Shown: positions 34,894 to 46,970 of the stretch, piece by piece | Numbering within the stretch: the first letter of the stretch is position 1 | Layout of the letters: each line of letters opens with the position of its first letter | From: Tolypeutes matacus | Lineage: Eukaryota; Chordata; Mammalia; Cingulata; Chlamyphoridae | Reading direction: 5' to 3' | NCBI GenBank assembly: GCA_026826555.1 | Contig: JAKSZT010054215.1 | Location: forward strand, 22,955,232 to 23,019,231 | DNA: 64,000 nucleotides | Program-made: the position numbers and the translations under genes | The notes under the pieces: model-generated | Seen by the model: only the letters and a program-made list of their open reading frames with translations | Told to the model about the DNA's origin: nothing | Databases searched by the model: none

Positions 34894-37122
34894 TCATCCC
34901 TCAGGCATTTATAGGTAAAACAAATTTCTTAGATTTCCCACATTCAACGTAAAATCCTGAAGTTACTTCCTAAATGTTTAGGTATTACATCATTAACTCT
35001 CTTCCTTTTTCTTTAGGTCAAACTGTTTGCCCCCAGTCTGGGTTCTCAACACCACACAGAAAAGACGTATTTCACCAGTTGACCAGGGAGCGCTGTCTGT
35101 GGTCTAAGCATGTATTCTAAGAGATGATTTTTTGTTGTTGTTGAGGAGAGCCCAGGGCTGGAAATATCTAGCCACATTATTTCCAACTTTATGATGCATC
35201 ATGTAAGTCATTAATCCTTTGTCTTTATCTTACTTCAGAAAAATAATCCAAGTGTCTTTTCCAGGGAAAGTATCCCTGGTGGAAAAGGCCAATGGTTTCA
35301 TTGTAAAGTGTGGCTTAGTTTTTCAATTTCCAAGTTTGCTGGTTATATATTGTTTCCTAAAGTTATCTTGCTTAAAATGTGTCATCACAGTGACCTTAAA
35401 ATGGATTCTGAGTGAAAAACAAAACCAAGTAAAACGATAAAAGCAGTGATTTGGTCAGCCTTGCAGTGTCAAAGAGGTTGTGCTGAAGATCAGACTTCGT
35501 TCTTTTTCTTTTTCCCTTTGGCCTGGTTCCATTCACCAATGGCTGGGCTAAAGGGCTGGAGGTGAGGGTCAGGAGAGGAAATAAAATCATCTAGGAGTAG
35601 CTCTTTCTAGTGGAAATGTAAGCCTGTGCTGCAGTATTTCTGGTGGTGAGCACCAAATGCTTCTTTGACTGTAGTAGCTCTTACATGACTCCCCCTTCCC
35701 CAAGTTACTTAAGTATTTCAGAGCCCAGAATACAGGGAAATGTGTGTTGGGGTAGAGAGGTGGGGAGTGGAGCAATTGTAGCAGAAGATAATCATGAGGC
35801 CATTGGTTTTCCTTGAAAATAAGTTTGTTGCTGGTGTTTGTGTTTTATATATGTGTGTCCAAACATTTTCTGACCAAAATGTGTGGCATAATACTTATGT
35901 AAGAAACTTAAAACCCTGAAGTTTTGTATAAGAGAGGTCCAGACAAGAGAGAAAGAAGAAAGGGGAAGGGGGTGGGCTTGTAGAAAGGAGAAGGGAGACA
36001 GATATAAGACAGGCAGTTGGGAAAATAGGTATCCTCATCCACCATTTCTGGACCAAAATCCCAGAGTAGAAAGGTGTCCTAGAGAGTCGAGAGGAAATGT
36101 CATGCGTTATTCAAAAGAAAAATAAAACAGTTCTATTTATGAAATGTCATGTAGTTAAAAGCATCTGTTTAAGAATAAAATTGATTGCCTCTCCAGCTAA
36201 ACCTATATGCATCTAAATTATGGGTTTTGTAATTGTGGATTAAGAAGATAAAAATGCAAGAAAGCTAAGACATTAGCTGAGCAGGGGCAATTGAGCTGGA
36301 GAAGAGGCAGGGTCAGTGTGTGGAAGAACTAGAGTAGAATATAACTTTGAGTTTGAGTATGAGTATAAGCAGTGTATGAGTTAGTAGAGGATTTTGGGTT
36401 GAGTGAGAAGCTAAGGAAAAGAACATATAAGAAGGAAGAAAGAGATAAGCAGCCCAGGAAGAGCCAGAGTTGGGGGAAAGCTAAGGGCTGGCACATTAGA
36501 TATGGGCCCAAATATCCAGGTGAGCATTTCAAGAATCAAAGAACTTGAGAGAATGTGGTTTGGCTTATTGCGAGTGTGTGGCTGACAGTAGGAAAATCGA
36601 TGAGGCCAAGGCTGTGAGTTTTATATCTGTGTAGATCATATACTCGCTTTAAACTATATTCCATACCCTAATTTTGGTTAGCCATCCAATAATTCATACC
36701 ATTGGACCCAATGGCCCCTGAATGAGAGAATGTGAATGGCTCCTAGAAAAGCCAAATTTATGACCAGGGCATAGCACTTTTATGATTTTATCTTTGCACA
36801 CCCAGAGAACACATCACTGCTTTAATGTTATTTGTATCATCTATCCATTATTTCCTTGGTAGAGTGCCCATAATTTTCTTTCTCTCATGTAGAGTTTTTG
36901 AGTAGGTTACAAAGAGGAGAGACTACTTGTTCCTTTAGTCTTTAAATCCAACTAGTCTATTCTAATATATACTCTATAATCTATTATAATGTAAAGACTT
37001 AAAAGGAATCTGTTTGGATTACTACACTCTTCAAATTTGCCTATTTAAAAGACCCATATTTACTTTGTGTTTTTGCATAGATTAAAAATATTTTTCTTTT
37101 ATTGTAAGTGGAATAACTTAAA
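34894..37122. other. Single-copy-looking sequence, unassigned
   Basis: About 2.2 kb without a recognised element. A purine-rich stretch lies at 35938-36000. No supported exon. Confidence 0.35.
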
Positions 37123-37229
37123 CAAATTTTTTTAAGTTTTAAAATTTTTTAGGAGGCACCGGGGATTGAACTCGGGAACTCGTACATGGGAAGCAGGTGT
37201 GCTCAGCCACTGAGCTACACCTGCTCCCC
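37123..37229 (-). mobile_element. DAS-type SINE
   Basis: Minus-strand SINE: 'aggaggcaccggggattgaa' at 37151 with the B-box region, the head ending 'ctacacctgctcccc' at 37229, and the A-tail appearing as T-rich 37123-37150. It sits directly at the left end of an L1 fragment. Confidence 0.85.
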
Positions 37230-37234
37230 AATAT

Positions 37235-37985
37235 TTTCAATTAAACATTTTATGTGGGGACACTTGTAGATTCACAGGCAATTACAACAAATAATACAGA
37301 AAGATTCCAGGTATCCTTTGCCCAGTTTCTCCCAATGGGAACATCTTGTAAAACTACTGCTTCAATGTAACAACCAGGATATTGATCTTGATATCAAGAC
37401 ACAGAACATTTCCATCACCACAAGGCTCTCTGCTGCTGCTGCTCCTTTAGAGCCACTCCCACTTCCCTTCCACGGTCTATATGTCCACAGTTTGTTTAAC
37501 CATGTACCACCCATTGAAGGTCATGTGGGTTGTTTCCAGATTTTGGCTATTATAAACAAAGCTGCTATAAACATTTATGCACAGGTTTTTGTGTGAACAT
37601 AAATTTTCGTTTCTCTGGGATAAATGCCTAGGAGTGCAATTGCTGGGTTGTATGGTAGTTGCAGGTTTAGGTTTTTTTTTTTTTTTTTTGCAGGTTTAGT
37701 TTTTTAAGAAACTGCCAAGCTGTTTTCCAAAGTGGCTGTTCCATTTCAGGGTCCCACCAGCCATGTATGAATGATGTAGTTTCTCTGCATCCTTGTCAGA
37801 ATTTGGTGTTTTCACTATTTTTATTTTAGGCATTCTAATAAGTGTGTAGCAAAATCTCAATGAGGCTTTAATTTGTGTTTCCGTAACGGCCGATGATGTT
37901 AAACATCTTTTCAGGTGCTTATTTGTGTGTGTGTGTGTGTATTTACATCTGGCTGTATCTTGGAGGAAAGCATTTAATTGCTCTT
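37235..37985 (-). mobile_element. L1 3' fragment (ORF2 end and 3' UTR)
   Basis: Reverse-complement L1M: the 3' UTR with 'cacttgtagattcacaggca', then the ORF2 end marked by 'atgtgggttgtttccagatt', 'taaacaaagctgctataaac', 'gcctaggagtgcaattgctg' and 'aagaaactgccaagctgttt'. A (TG)n tract at 37924-37940 lies near its right end. An internal poly-T with flanking duplications is described separately. Confidence 0.8.
37659..37699 (-). repeat. Poly-T tract flanked by 12-bp direct repeats
   Basis: TTGCAGGTTTAG occurs at 37659-37670 and again at 37688-37699, with G plus a T-run between. It interrupts the L1 sequence. The shape fits an insertion made only of a poly(A) tail in minus orientation with a target-site duplication, or a slippage-type duplication. 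Confidence 0.7.
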
Positions 37986-39786
37986 TAATGTACTTTGTTC
38001 TTCTGGCTCTAGCCTTCATCTGTGGTGAAAGTCAATGCTCGCCACAGAGAAGAAGCCCAGGAGAGATTTCCAGCACACTGGACAAGGAAAAGAAGTAGAG
38101 ATGTTATTTTGAGCTGGATGTCAGTCTTTGCTGAAAGAATAAAGAATCCTGCTTTATGTAAACATCAGTGTAACACGTTATAACAATAATAAAGGTGGTT
38201 TTATATCCCCTCATAGGTCTACTTCCTTTGCCTCACATAATGTTAGGAGTTTTTAGAGCCATCTTCAAGACGTTGTTATCGTTGGCAGAAGCCTGGCGGC
38301 TTGGCTCAGGAAGCAGGCAGTAACAATGATACCGGTTCTTTTTTTCCTTCTCCTGGAACACCACGTTACCTAGAGTACATGAGACTCTGGCAGAGGGCTA
38401 CATTTTCTTCCCCTGTATTCCTTTCACACCATCTGTTTGGGTGTGCTAGAATCCACTGGAATGTCTTTACAAGGTGTCAAAACTCCGGGAACTCCACTCT
38501 ATTTGGCAGCAGAGAAGAGAAAGGATAAAGTGATCATGGGAGTCGGATGGAAGAGAGAATCCCGGGAGTGTCTGTCACAATTACAAAAGAGACAATTTAC
38601 AGCGTGGTAGAGTCCAAGATTGGTGTGACTTCTCTCAGGATCTAGTCCTCATCAAGGTCTCAGGAAAGGTTGCCATGCAGGCGCCCTCGTTTTTCAGCGA
38701 AGGGGGCATCGTGTGATGCAGCCAACTGTTTCGGAACCATCCACGTGTGGTCTAGAAGGCAGGGCGAGGACTGGATGTCATGAGCAATCCCCAAATTTAG
38801 CACAAGCTCGTTTGTGTGATGGGTTAGGAATCCAGCTACTCTTTAAGTCATTTCAAGTTGTTCCAAAGGCAAAATTTTAGTTTTGTTTACTGAGAATATA
38901 GAAAAACGAAACAAGACAAAACCAATTCCTCTACCCCCCAAACCTGTTTATAAACTGTATCATGTGAAACTCCAACTTGGAAAGAATTCTAGTTTGACTT
39001 TAAACTGTTCACAAGCTCATGGAATAACATGGTTCTTGGATCCATTAACTCTTATTTATAAACTTAAAGTTGTTTTGGAACAGGAAGCATAACATTTACT
39101 AAAAAGAACATTGAAATGTATTTGTCTTTTTAATTAAAAAAATACTAAGAAATGAAGTCTGCAAAACACAAAACCTTAATATTGCAGTAGGATTTTACCT
39201 CATTAAAAATATATATCAAACCATTGTCTGATTGAAACTAAACACAGTTAAACATATATAGATATAAATTATATAATTTACATTTATTATACTTAATCCA
39301 GGTACACATGCAAACACATTTGTATATATAAATTATGTATGAAATACTCATAGCTAAAATTTATGTGGCTATATTTGAAACTGTGACATCAGAGATAGGC
39401 TTAAAACACGTTTAATTACATTACCAGCGTGTATAATCAGAGTTAGAACTACTGATAGATTTTGCTGACAAGAATTATGGAAAGTAGCAGCTAATTCAGG
39501 ATTGTTCTATTACAGATATTACTGGGGAAGCAAGTCTGGAAAGTGGATTTAGATTCTTGTATTATTCACTTTTTGTCAGAATTTTATCATTAAAAAAAGC
39601 ATATTTCTGAAACAATTTAGGCAAGTAAATTCTAGAATAACACAGGTGTCATCATTTTGGATAACCCTGTGATTTTCCTCTTATATTTTCATTTAGCTGA
39701 AATCCCTCACAGCCCACATGAAAATATAAGAAATATACAGTGCGGAAAACACAATATATAAATACACAATGCACCCAGTTTCTTGT
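37986..39786. other. Unassigned sequence
   Basis: No gene supported. 39110-39370 is strongly AT-rich with TATA-like repeats (39250-39350). No RNA or repeat family recognised. Confidence 0.35.
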
Positions 39787-40235
39787 TGTATACCAGTTTC
39801 CTATGGCTACGGTGTAACAAATTACCACAAACTTGGTGTCTTAAAACAACAGGAATTTATTCTCTCAGTTCGGGAGGCCAGGAGTCTGGATTCAAGGTGT
39901 CAGCAGGCCCACGTTCCCTCTGTGGGCCCTGGGGAGGATACTTTCTCATCTCTTCCAGCTTCTGGTGGCCCCAGGTGTTCCTTGCCCTGTGGCTGGGTCA
40001 CGCCCGCCCCTGCCTCTACCTTCCCGTGGCCTTCTCCGTGCCTGTGGCTTCTGTCTCTTGGAAGAACACTTGTCATTGGATTTGAGGCCCACCTGGATGA
40101 CCCAGGATGATCACACCACAAGATCCTTAATTATAATATCTGCAAAGACCCTTTTTCCAAACGAGGTCACATCCACGATACTGGGGACTAGGTCTTAGAC
40201 ATATCATTTTGGGGACCACCATTTAACCTGCTACA
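39787..40235 (-). mobile_element. MLT1/MaLR-type LTR, reverse orientation
   Basis: Starts 'tgtataccagtttcctatgg' and continues with 'taacaaattaccacaaactt' + ggtgtcttaaaacaacagg, the reverse complement of the MaLR LTR 3' end. TTTATT at 39856-39861 is the AATAAA signal in reverse. It continues through 'caaggtgtcagcaggcccac' to 'accatttaacctgctaca'. Open frames inside are non-coding. Subfamily not resolved. Confidence 0.65.
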
Positions 40236-41569
40236 CTGCCTTTTATGGGAAGCCTATCAGAATATGGTTTTGTTCAATTGCCACAGGAAATAATAAGGTG
40301 TGTTTAGAACAGAGTAATAAAAAGAGCGCTTTTCCCTGAAAATAACAGAGGGGTTATGGCTTTAAGACATTGCGGCATCCATGTCCATATTTCCTCGAAG
40401 CAATGCACTGAAAGATGCCAGGAGGGGCCTTGTAAAAAGTTGATTTTATTTACAGCTTGGAAATATTTTCTGATGAAAATGAGTGAGTTTTCGCGACCAC
40501 AGCAAAAAGGTGATCTTGACCAGACATCTTTAAGACCTTCCTGCACCAAACATCCCTGCTGAAATAAATTTACTTTTTGGGTTGCATGATCACGCTAAAA
40601 CAATGAGGAGACATAGTGTTTGAAAGGATATTTAGTAAATTAACAGCATGACCACTAATAGAAATGTCATGTCGGCTGGTTTGAAAAGCGTTCTAAACAA
40701 TATTGGTATTCTGCCTTAAGGACATTTAAGGTCATGCATACCCTTTGGTATAGTCTAAATTCTTGCCTTAATAGACTAATAACACATTCTTTCCATAGTT
40801 AGGGTTTCTGGATTATTACAAATGTAAGTCAGAATTTGGAGAAATCCTGTGACTGATTCCCAGATTTCCCCACAAGTCACTCTGTGGTTCAGGGTTCGGG
40901 AAGGTCCTATATCAGAAATTCTGTGGGGATTGTGGACAGGCCAAATAGGATTAGTGTATTTTGAGGTTAATTAGGCATTTATGCTGGTCTAGGTTAATTT
41001 CCCTGTTTGTGGAACTTCTCTAATCCTGGCAGATAAGACAGCCAAACAGACTTTTTAAAAAAGCAATTAGATTTTGGTGTCTAGATATCCCCATATCGAA
41101 ATAGCTGCATTTCTAGAATTTAGGCTGGGTTTGGGTTTACTCTGGGAAACTTCATTTTGGGTTATAATCTGGATTTAGGTTATACTCAAGTTTAAGCCCT
41201 CAGAGAACAAGTGAAAAATGGTATCAAAAAAACAAGGAAAACATTTGAGTTCAGAATCAAATGGGGGCGTGAGGGTCGGTAGGAAATCTGGGAGTTCAAT
41301 GAGTACATGTGGTCCCTTGACAAAATGTGAGAGACTTCATTACTGTTCCCCTTTCTCCTCTTAAAAATCACTGAGGTCTAATTGTAAATGAGTAGTCAAA
41401 GGTGGATAATATCATCAAATAAATTAACATATTGTAAACAGAAAGATCAGGTGGACAGAATGAGCGAGAACAGATGGCTAGAGATCAATTCCAAGAGTAA
41501 CTCTAAAGACTGGCTGTCCAGGTGGGGCCCTGGGAAAGAGTCTGAGGCTGCCACAGGTGAACCTAGTTT
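40236..41569. other. Unassigned sequence
   Basis: About 1.3 kb with no recognised gene or repeat. Confidence 0.35.
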
Positions 41570-41800
41570 GTTTGTTCGTTCGTTTGTTCATTCATTCATT
41601 CATTCATTCATGGCACCAACATCTGTGGAGCTCCCATTCTGTGCCAGGTACTTATCTAGGTTCTAAGGGTTCAGTAGTAAATAAAAACAGACAAAAACCT
41701 TGCCCCAGTGGAGCCTACACTCTAAAAACCATGTGCATTATTAAACTACGTAATAATTGGGAAGGATATAGAAAACAAAACAACAAAACATTTCATTTAA
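41570..41800 (-). mobile_element. L2 LINE 3' end with (TTCA)n
   Basis: (TTCA)n at 41586-41611, then 'ctgtgccaggtacttatcta', 'taaaaacagacaaaaacctt' and 'cagtggagcctacactctaa', which is the reverse-complement L2 3' end in order. Frames rich in Phe/His/Ser here come from the TTCA repeat. Confidence 0.75.
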
Positions 41801-43309
41801 TATTTATATGCTTAATTTATAAAGAGAAAAAACGGATAGATTTAAAAATAAAGATTGGGTTTCTGCTTTCAAAAAAGGATGCGGCTTGGAAATGGATAGG
41901 GGCTGAATGAAAGAAACTTACCTAAAAAGCATACTTCCAATAATTTTACTGCCAACCTTTTAACGAGGTTACAATCTCCATGTTCTTTTAAACATGGAAG
42001 TAGAAATTCTTATAAATGTTACTAGCAAATTTTTAAGATTGAGGTGCAATTCACATTACTAGCAATTTCATCTAGTATTTTATTTCTGAGACTCTCATGA
42101 ACTGGTCAAAACTAAATATAGCTATTGCACATTTAAATAAATAAGATGTTGTCTACTCATGAAATTATTTTAAGTGGAGAATAGAACAAAGGAAATCAGA
42201 AACAAGTTTATAAATAGGAAAGAGATATGATTTGAACTTTATGCTTCTTATCTCATAATATTTCTGTTTCCTTATTTTAAAATAAAGGATTAAGATAGCA
42301 GGTTGAAATATTTATGTTTGAAACAAACTGAGCACATAATGTAGATAAAGTAAAATAGAGAGTTGAAAGGGAGCATTCAATTTGCCTGAAAAAAATATGT
42401 ATTTTATCCATTTTGGCTATAAGGAAGGAGCAGATTTTGCTCACTTTGGTTCCTTTCTCCCCATTAGCCTTGCTCTCTTCTCAGAAGGTTTTATTGATGT
42501 GTGGTTCTGCATTAAATAGTCAAGAGCATGGACTTGATGAGTTTATGGTTTGTATCACTGGAAAATTGCTGAAGGTGCCAGTTTGTTTTTCATGTGTAGA
42601 ATACAGATCAACTTTCTCTCCCCTTGATGAGTTTTAGGTCATTCCATAAAAGAATAAATGACTGAGTAAATGAATGAATAAATAAATATTGACAGACATT
42701 TGCTCTATGTCCTTGCAAGTGTTCCCTCCAGGTTCCCATCATTCAGGTTCCCACCATCCCACCTTAATTCATTCAACAGTGATTGAGCTAGTCATGAAGA
42801 TAAAGTAGATGAAGTCCTGCCACCAAGATGTGCAGAGTCTAAGGTGAGGACCTACTGAGCAATCACACCTGAGAGAGATAAGTATTACATTTGAGGAATG
42901 TGTAGGCATCTGTGGGGCTCAGAAGGTATGTGAGTGGCTGGTTGGGGTGAGAGGGCAGGCACTAAGGGGAAGCTACATTCTAGATAACAGGAACACAGAA
43001 GATTCCTAATCCTGTGTTACCTTTGGAAATTGTTTGCCCTACTGCTTTCCGGTAGTTCTTCCCCTGGCCTCACATAGTTTCCTCTCACTGATGCACAGCC
43101 AAGAGACTCTTCTACAGATTTTTGGAGCTTTCTCTCTGTGCTGCTCTCTCTTCTCTGGAACTCTGCCCTACAAATTCTACACATCTTGCCCTCCCTGAAT
43201 TTTGATCTTTGTCTCCTCCATCCTAGTGAGAAGGCTGGACTTCATTTAGGTTTCCCCTTTCCATGCAGCATGGAAACTGTCTCCAGGCAGCCAGCTGGGG
43301 GCATTTGTA
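41801..43309. other. Unassigned sequence
   Basis: No supported gene. It contains GAATGAATAAATAAATA-like simple sequence at 42658-42690, possibly a remnant L2 tail. Confidence 0.35.
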
Positions 43310-43850
43310 AGGCTCTGTGAGGTTATTTCTCTTCATGCACTGCCCATTGTCCAATGTCTGAAAACAATTGTTTCAAGAGTATTTTTCTGGTTTTCTAGTT
43401 TTTCTAAGCAGGAGGAAAATCCAGTCTCTGTTCCTCCATGTGGTTGGAAACACAGTGTTTCTTTAAAAAAATTTTATGATGGAAAATTTCAAGCATACAT
43501 ATAAGTAGACAGAATGATATAATGGACATCCATATACCCATCATCCAATGCCAGCAATGATCAACTCATGACCAATTTTCTTTTTTATCTATCTACCCTT
43601 CTGCTTCTTTCCTATCCTGGATTATTTGAAGCAAATCCCACATATTCTATAATCCCATTTATAAATATTTCAATATGCATTTCTAAAGGATAAGGGCTCT
43701 TTTAAAAAGCATAACCACATCAGCATTATCACATATACAAAAATTATTAACAATTTCCTAATACTATCAATTATCTAGTCGTAAAATCCCATGATTTACC
43801 AGTGGGGAGGGTGCTTGGATTGAATATTCCCAGTGGATGATATCTTAGGT
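43310..43850 (-). mobile_element. L1 3' UTR fragments
   Basis: Two adjoining reverse-complement L1M pieces. 43340-43455 has 'ccaatgtctgaaaacaattg' and 'tttctagtttttctaagcag'. 43463-43850 starts with an A/T tract and has 'ggaaaatttcaagcatacat' + ataagtagacagaatgata, 'gaagcaaatcccacatattc' and 'ttatctagtcgtaaaatccc'. No coding part remains. Confidence 0.65.
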
Positions 43851-44554
43851 CACAGTCCTATTGGGCTCGACTCTCCCCTCCTCTACATCTAAACCCTTCT
43901 CTGCTCAAATCTTCCCTTCTTCCAACAAGTAAACACCCAGGAGCTCTTACCCCTTCCCTACCACAACTACCAGTAACCACTCCCCCCTTTGTCCTTCTCA
44001 ACCCTATTGAAGCACCCTCTTCTTCTCTTGACGCCTCTGAACCCCAGATCCATGTCCTCACCTGGCAAATCAGCATCTTTAAAGATAAGGGAGCATCTTA
44101 AAGTCCCTTACAGCTCTCACACAAGATGACATGAAGTGAAAGCTACAGGCGGTTTTAAAACGAAACGCAATGCTCATTCTGTACTGTGATTCCGAACGAG
44201 GGAGGAGAACAGAGTGACATCTCTGAGAGGTGGTGCTATAATTGCTTTGAGTTGGCTATAGACATGATATTTACCTTTTCTGAAATGTCAAATTGCCCAA
44301 AGGAAGGTATGAGATATTTATGTTTATCCAAAAAGGTCAGTTTAACCAAAAAGTTTGAGCAACACTGATTAATATCAACCAAGATCCCCCCTTTTTAATA
44401 TAATTAGCAAGGATGGCCTTTAAGGGTAATCTTGGAGCAACAGAAATGGCCCCATGTTCTCTCCTACTCACTCTCCCTGCCCACCCCCAGTCTTCCTCAT
44501 CTATTTTATTTTTATTTTTTTATTGTTCCTCATCTGTTTTTAAGTGCTTGAAAT
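43851..44554. other. Unassigned sequence
   Basis: Pyrimidine-rich at 43865-44010. No gene or repeat family recognised. Confidence 0.35.
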
Positions 44555-44745
44555 TTTCTGCATTTCTATCACCCCCAAAAGAATCCCATATCCATTAGCA
44601 TTCAGTATCATTTCCATCCAACCCACCCAGCTCTAGGCAGCCACTCATCTCAATTTCTGTCTATGTAGATTTGAATATTCTGGACATTTCATATAAATGG
44701 AATACTACAATATGTCATCTTTTGTGACTGAAAGTGATTTGGGTT
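44555..44745 (-). mobile_element. L1 3' UTR fragment
   Basis: 'ggcagccactcatctcaatt' + tctgtctatgtagatttgaatattctggacatttcatataaatggaata is the standard reverse-complement L1M 3' UTR segment, followed by 'atatgtcatcttttgtgact'. Confidence 0.7.
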
Positions 44746-45925
44746 CATATTAAGGAGGAAAGGCCTCCTCTCTGTCTCTTTAAATAGGTTTTGATGGGGG
44801 AGGAAGGGACCCTTTCAGCCCTAGGCAGCTGACGGGAAGAGGCAAAGCAGAAGGAGCTTTACCTCTTTACAGTTTTGGCTGGGGCCAGCCCTGGCTGACA
44901 GCACTAAATGTCAACACTTGAAGGTGATAATTCAGATGCTGGCTTAAAGGGAAAAGGACTCGCTCAAGCGCTCCCTTATATAGAAGCAGGTAAGCCCTGG
45001 TTACTGTCTGTCACATTCATAAAAACTGGAAATGAGACTTACAATTAGACCTCACTTAACTGACAGCTCACCTTGGTTGCTCACTGAGCTGCTTACAGGA
45101 TCGAAGGGCCTCTGTCCTCTACCGTAGCTTGTAACATAAAGTGTTAGAACAGTGTTGTGCAGGCGATTTGCCCAATCAGGCCAGGTAACGGGGCACCAGG
45201 CTGTCATTTTCATCATGAGGAAATCGGTCTTTTGGTGTAATTTTCCTCCAGTAATTAGTCTCTCTGTGATTTTTAGACTTTGTGTCATGTTGTGAATGCA
45301 ACATGTTCGACAGCATTCCTGCCGAGGAAATATCTTCTCTGATGGGTAAGCAAATATCATCTTTCATTAAAAAACATCAGAAAAATTTCATCTGAAACTT
45401 CTGAACAGCCAGGGGGAGGAAAACTCCTAATGACAACAAAAAGCCCACTTATGCCAAAACCCGTGTGGGAGTGTCTTCCAGTGCAGCTTGAGAAGTAGCC
45501 TTCCAGTCGTCCTCAGTCCATCGCTAGATTTCTGCCTTTCTATTAGTGACGGCTTATTCTGAGACAGTAGCTTTTTAGTCACCAAATGGTATTGTGTAGC
45601 TAAGAAAGGTAGGTATCAAATTAAAACACTTCCCTAAGCCAGGGGTTTTGTAAGTCAGGTTTTGACTCCGCCAGTCCATCTTTATTTTTTCTCTTTCTTT
45701 GTCTATGGAGGCATATTTCTCTTAGTAAGCGATCTCAAATCCTTTGTAGAACAAATTGGTGAAAAAGAATACCTTCCTTCTCTTTGGTGCAGGAAATAAA
45801 ACCTCCATGTAAGATGTTTCTTCCATCAAAGAGATGATGTTTGAAAGTAAATCTTATTCTCAAATTCCCAGAGCAGGAAAGCCATACATTCTTTTGCTAT
45901 AGATGGGGTTATAGTTGGATTAAGA
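44746..45925. other. Single-copy block, possible conserved non-coding DNA
   Basis: No repeat family is visible across about 1.2 kb. The stretch 45120-45440 is compositionally balanced and repeat-free. A TATA-like TTATATAG (44974-44981) lies just before CAGGTAAG, a perfect splice-donor-like string (44988-44995), but the two are too close together to make a promoter plus exon. No supported open frame. Confidence 0.3.
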
Positions 45926-46495
45926 TTGGGCCATGATGGGGATGTGGAAGCCTATTTTAGGAAACTGCTTACTAATATCTAATAATGTTGAACATATCTT
46001 ACCTTATGATCTGGCAATTCCTTTCCTAGATATTCACCAAGAGAAACAAGTACATACCAACAAAATACATGATAAGAATGTTCTTAGTAGCTTTGCTCAC
46101 AATAGCAAAAAACTGGAGGTAACGCAAGTGTCCATCTATAGGAGAATTGTTGGATAAATTGTGGCATTTGTACAATGGAATTCTCCACAGCAATAAAATA
46201 ACACAGTCCTGATACACACAACTGCATGTATGACTCTAACATTGGTTTGAGGGAAAGAAGCTATACAAAGGATTACCTACTGGATGGTTCAATTTAGATT
46301 AGAAGGTGGTTACTTCTGGGGGCGCAGTATTGTCTGTGAACATTCAGGAGGCTGGAATTGTTTTATAGCTTGATTGGTGGTTACACAGGTTATTTATATT
46401 TAAAAATTTGTCAGTCTGTACACTTAAGATCAGATACTTTACTATAAATATGCCTATACTGCTTCAATAAAAATGTATGTATTTTTTAAAAATTG
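45926..46495 (+). mobile_element. L1 3' fragment (ORF2 end and 3' UTR)
   Basis: Plus-strand old L1. 45933-46157 translates to a decayed ORF2 C-terminus with HILPYDLAIPFLDIHQEKQV and FAHNSKKLEVTQVSI, corresponding to [10 protein letters not shown] and [14 protein letters not shown] of the younger copy. It is followed by a 3' UTR ('ctggatggttcaatttagat', 'ggctggaattgttttatagc') and 'gcttcaataaaaatgtatgt' with an A-rich end. Confidence 0.8.
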
Positions 46496-46737
46496 GGCTA
46501 AAAGAGACTTGAGAATGGAATTCACCGGTAATATTATCTTACTTTTGTCCACACACAATCCAGCCATAGTGAGTCTCTGCTGACTCTCCTCTTTCCTTAA
46601 GGATGCATAGCGTTCATCGTACAGAGAAAGAAATCAAATATGCAATTCCTAATGCAATCCACCATTCAAAGAATGTATTTGAAGCTATGTTGGATGTTCA
46701 CTACCTTGGAAGATAGGGCAACAATACAGAAAGATAT
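46496..46737. other. Unassigned short gap
   Basis: No feature recognised between the L1 end and the SINE pair. Confidence 0.35.
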
Positions 46738-46859
46738 GGGAGTGGGATGTGGCTCAGCGGTCAAGGTCCTGCTTCCCACAGGGGAGGTCCTGGGTTTGGT
46801 CCCTGGTGCCTCCTGACAACAAAAAACCAGCCAACAAGCAAACAAACAAAAAACCAACT
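46738..46859 (+). mobile_element. DAS-type SINE, first of a tandem pair
   Basis: Head 'gggagtgggatgtggctcag' at 46738, B-box-like GGGTTTGGTCCC at 46792-46803, 'tggtgcctcc', then an A-rich tail with CAAACAAACAAA up to 46859. Confidence 0.88.
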
Positions 46860-46970
46860 CAGGGGAGCCGATGGGGCTCAGTGGTTGAGTGCCAACTTCC
46901 CACATATGAGGTCAATTCCCGCCCTCAGGACCTAAAATAACAAAAACAAAAACAAAAAACCCACAAAAAA
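46860..46970 (+). mobile_element. DAS-type SINE, second of a tandem pair
   Basis: Starts 'aggggagccgatggggctca' directly after the tail of the first copy. The B-box region is shortened to 'gaggtcaattcccgcc', so the internal RNA polymerase III promoter would be impaired. The A-rich tail with CAAAAACAAAAAC runs to about 46970. Confidence 0.85.

Noticed and set aside
39787..40121. Overlapping open frames of 73-113 codons on both strands
   Set aside because: They lie within a reverse MaLR-type LTR and have no coding counterpart.
41388..41910. Frames rich in Phe, His, Ser and Ile
   Set aside because: They translate the (TTCA)n tail of an L2 element.
44974..44995. TATA-like TTATATAG followed by the splice-donor-like CAGGTAAG
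   Set aside because: Only about 7 bp separate them, too little for a transcription start plus exon. No downstream acceptor or coding frame supports a gene.
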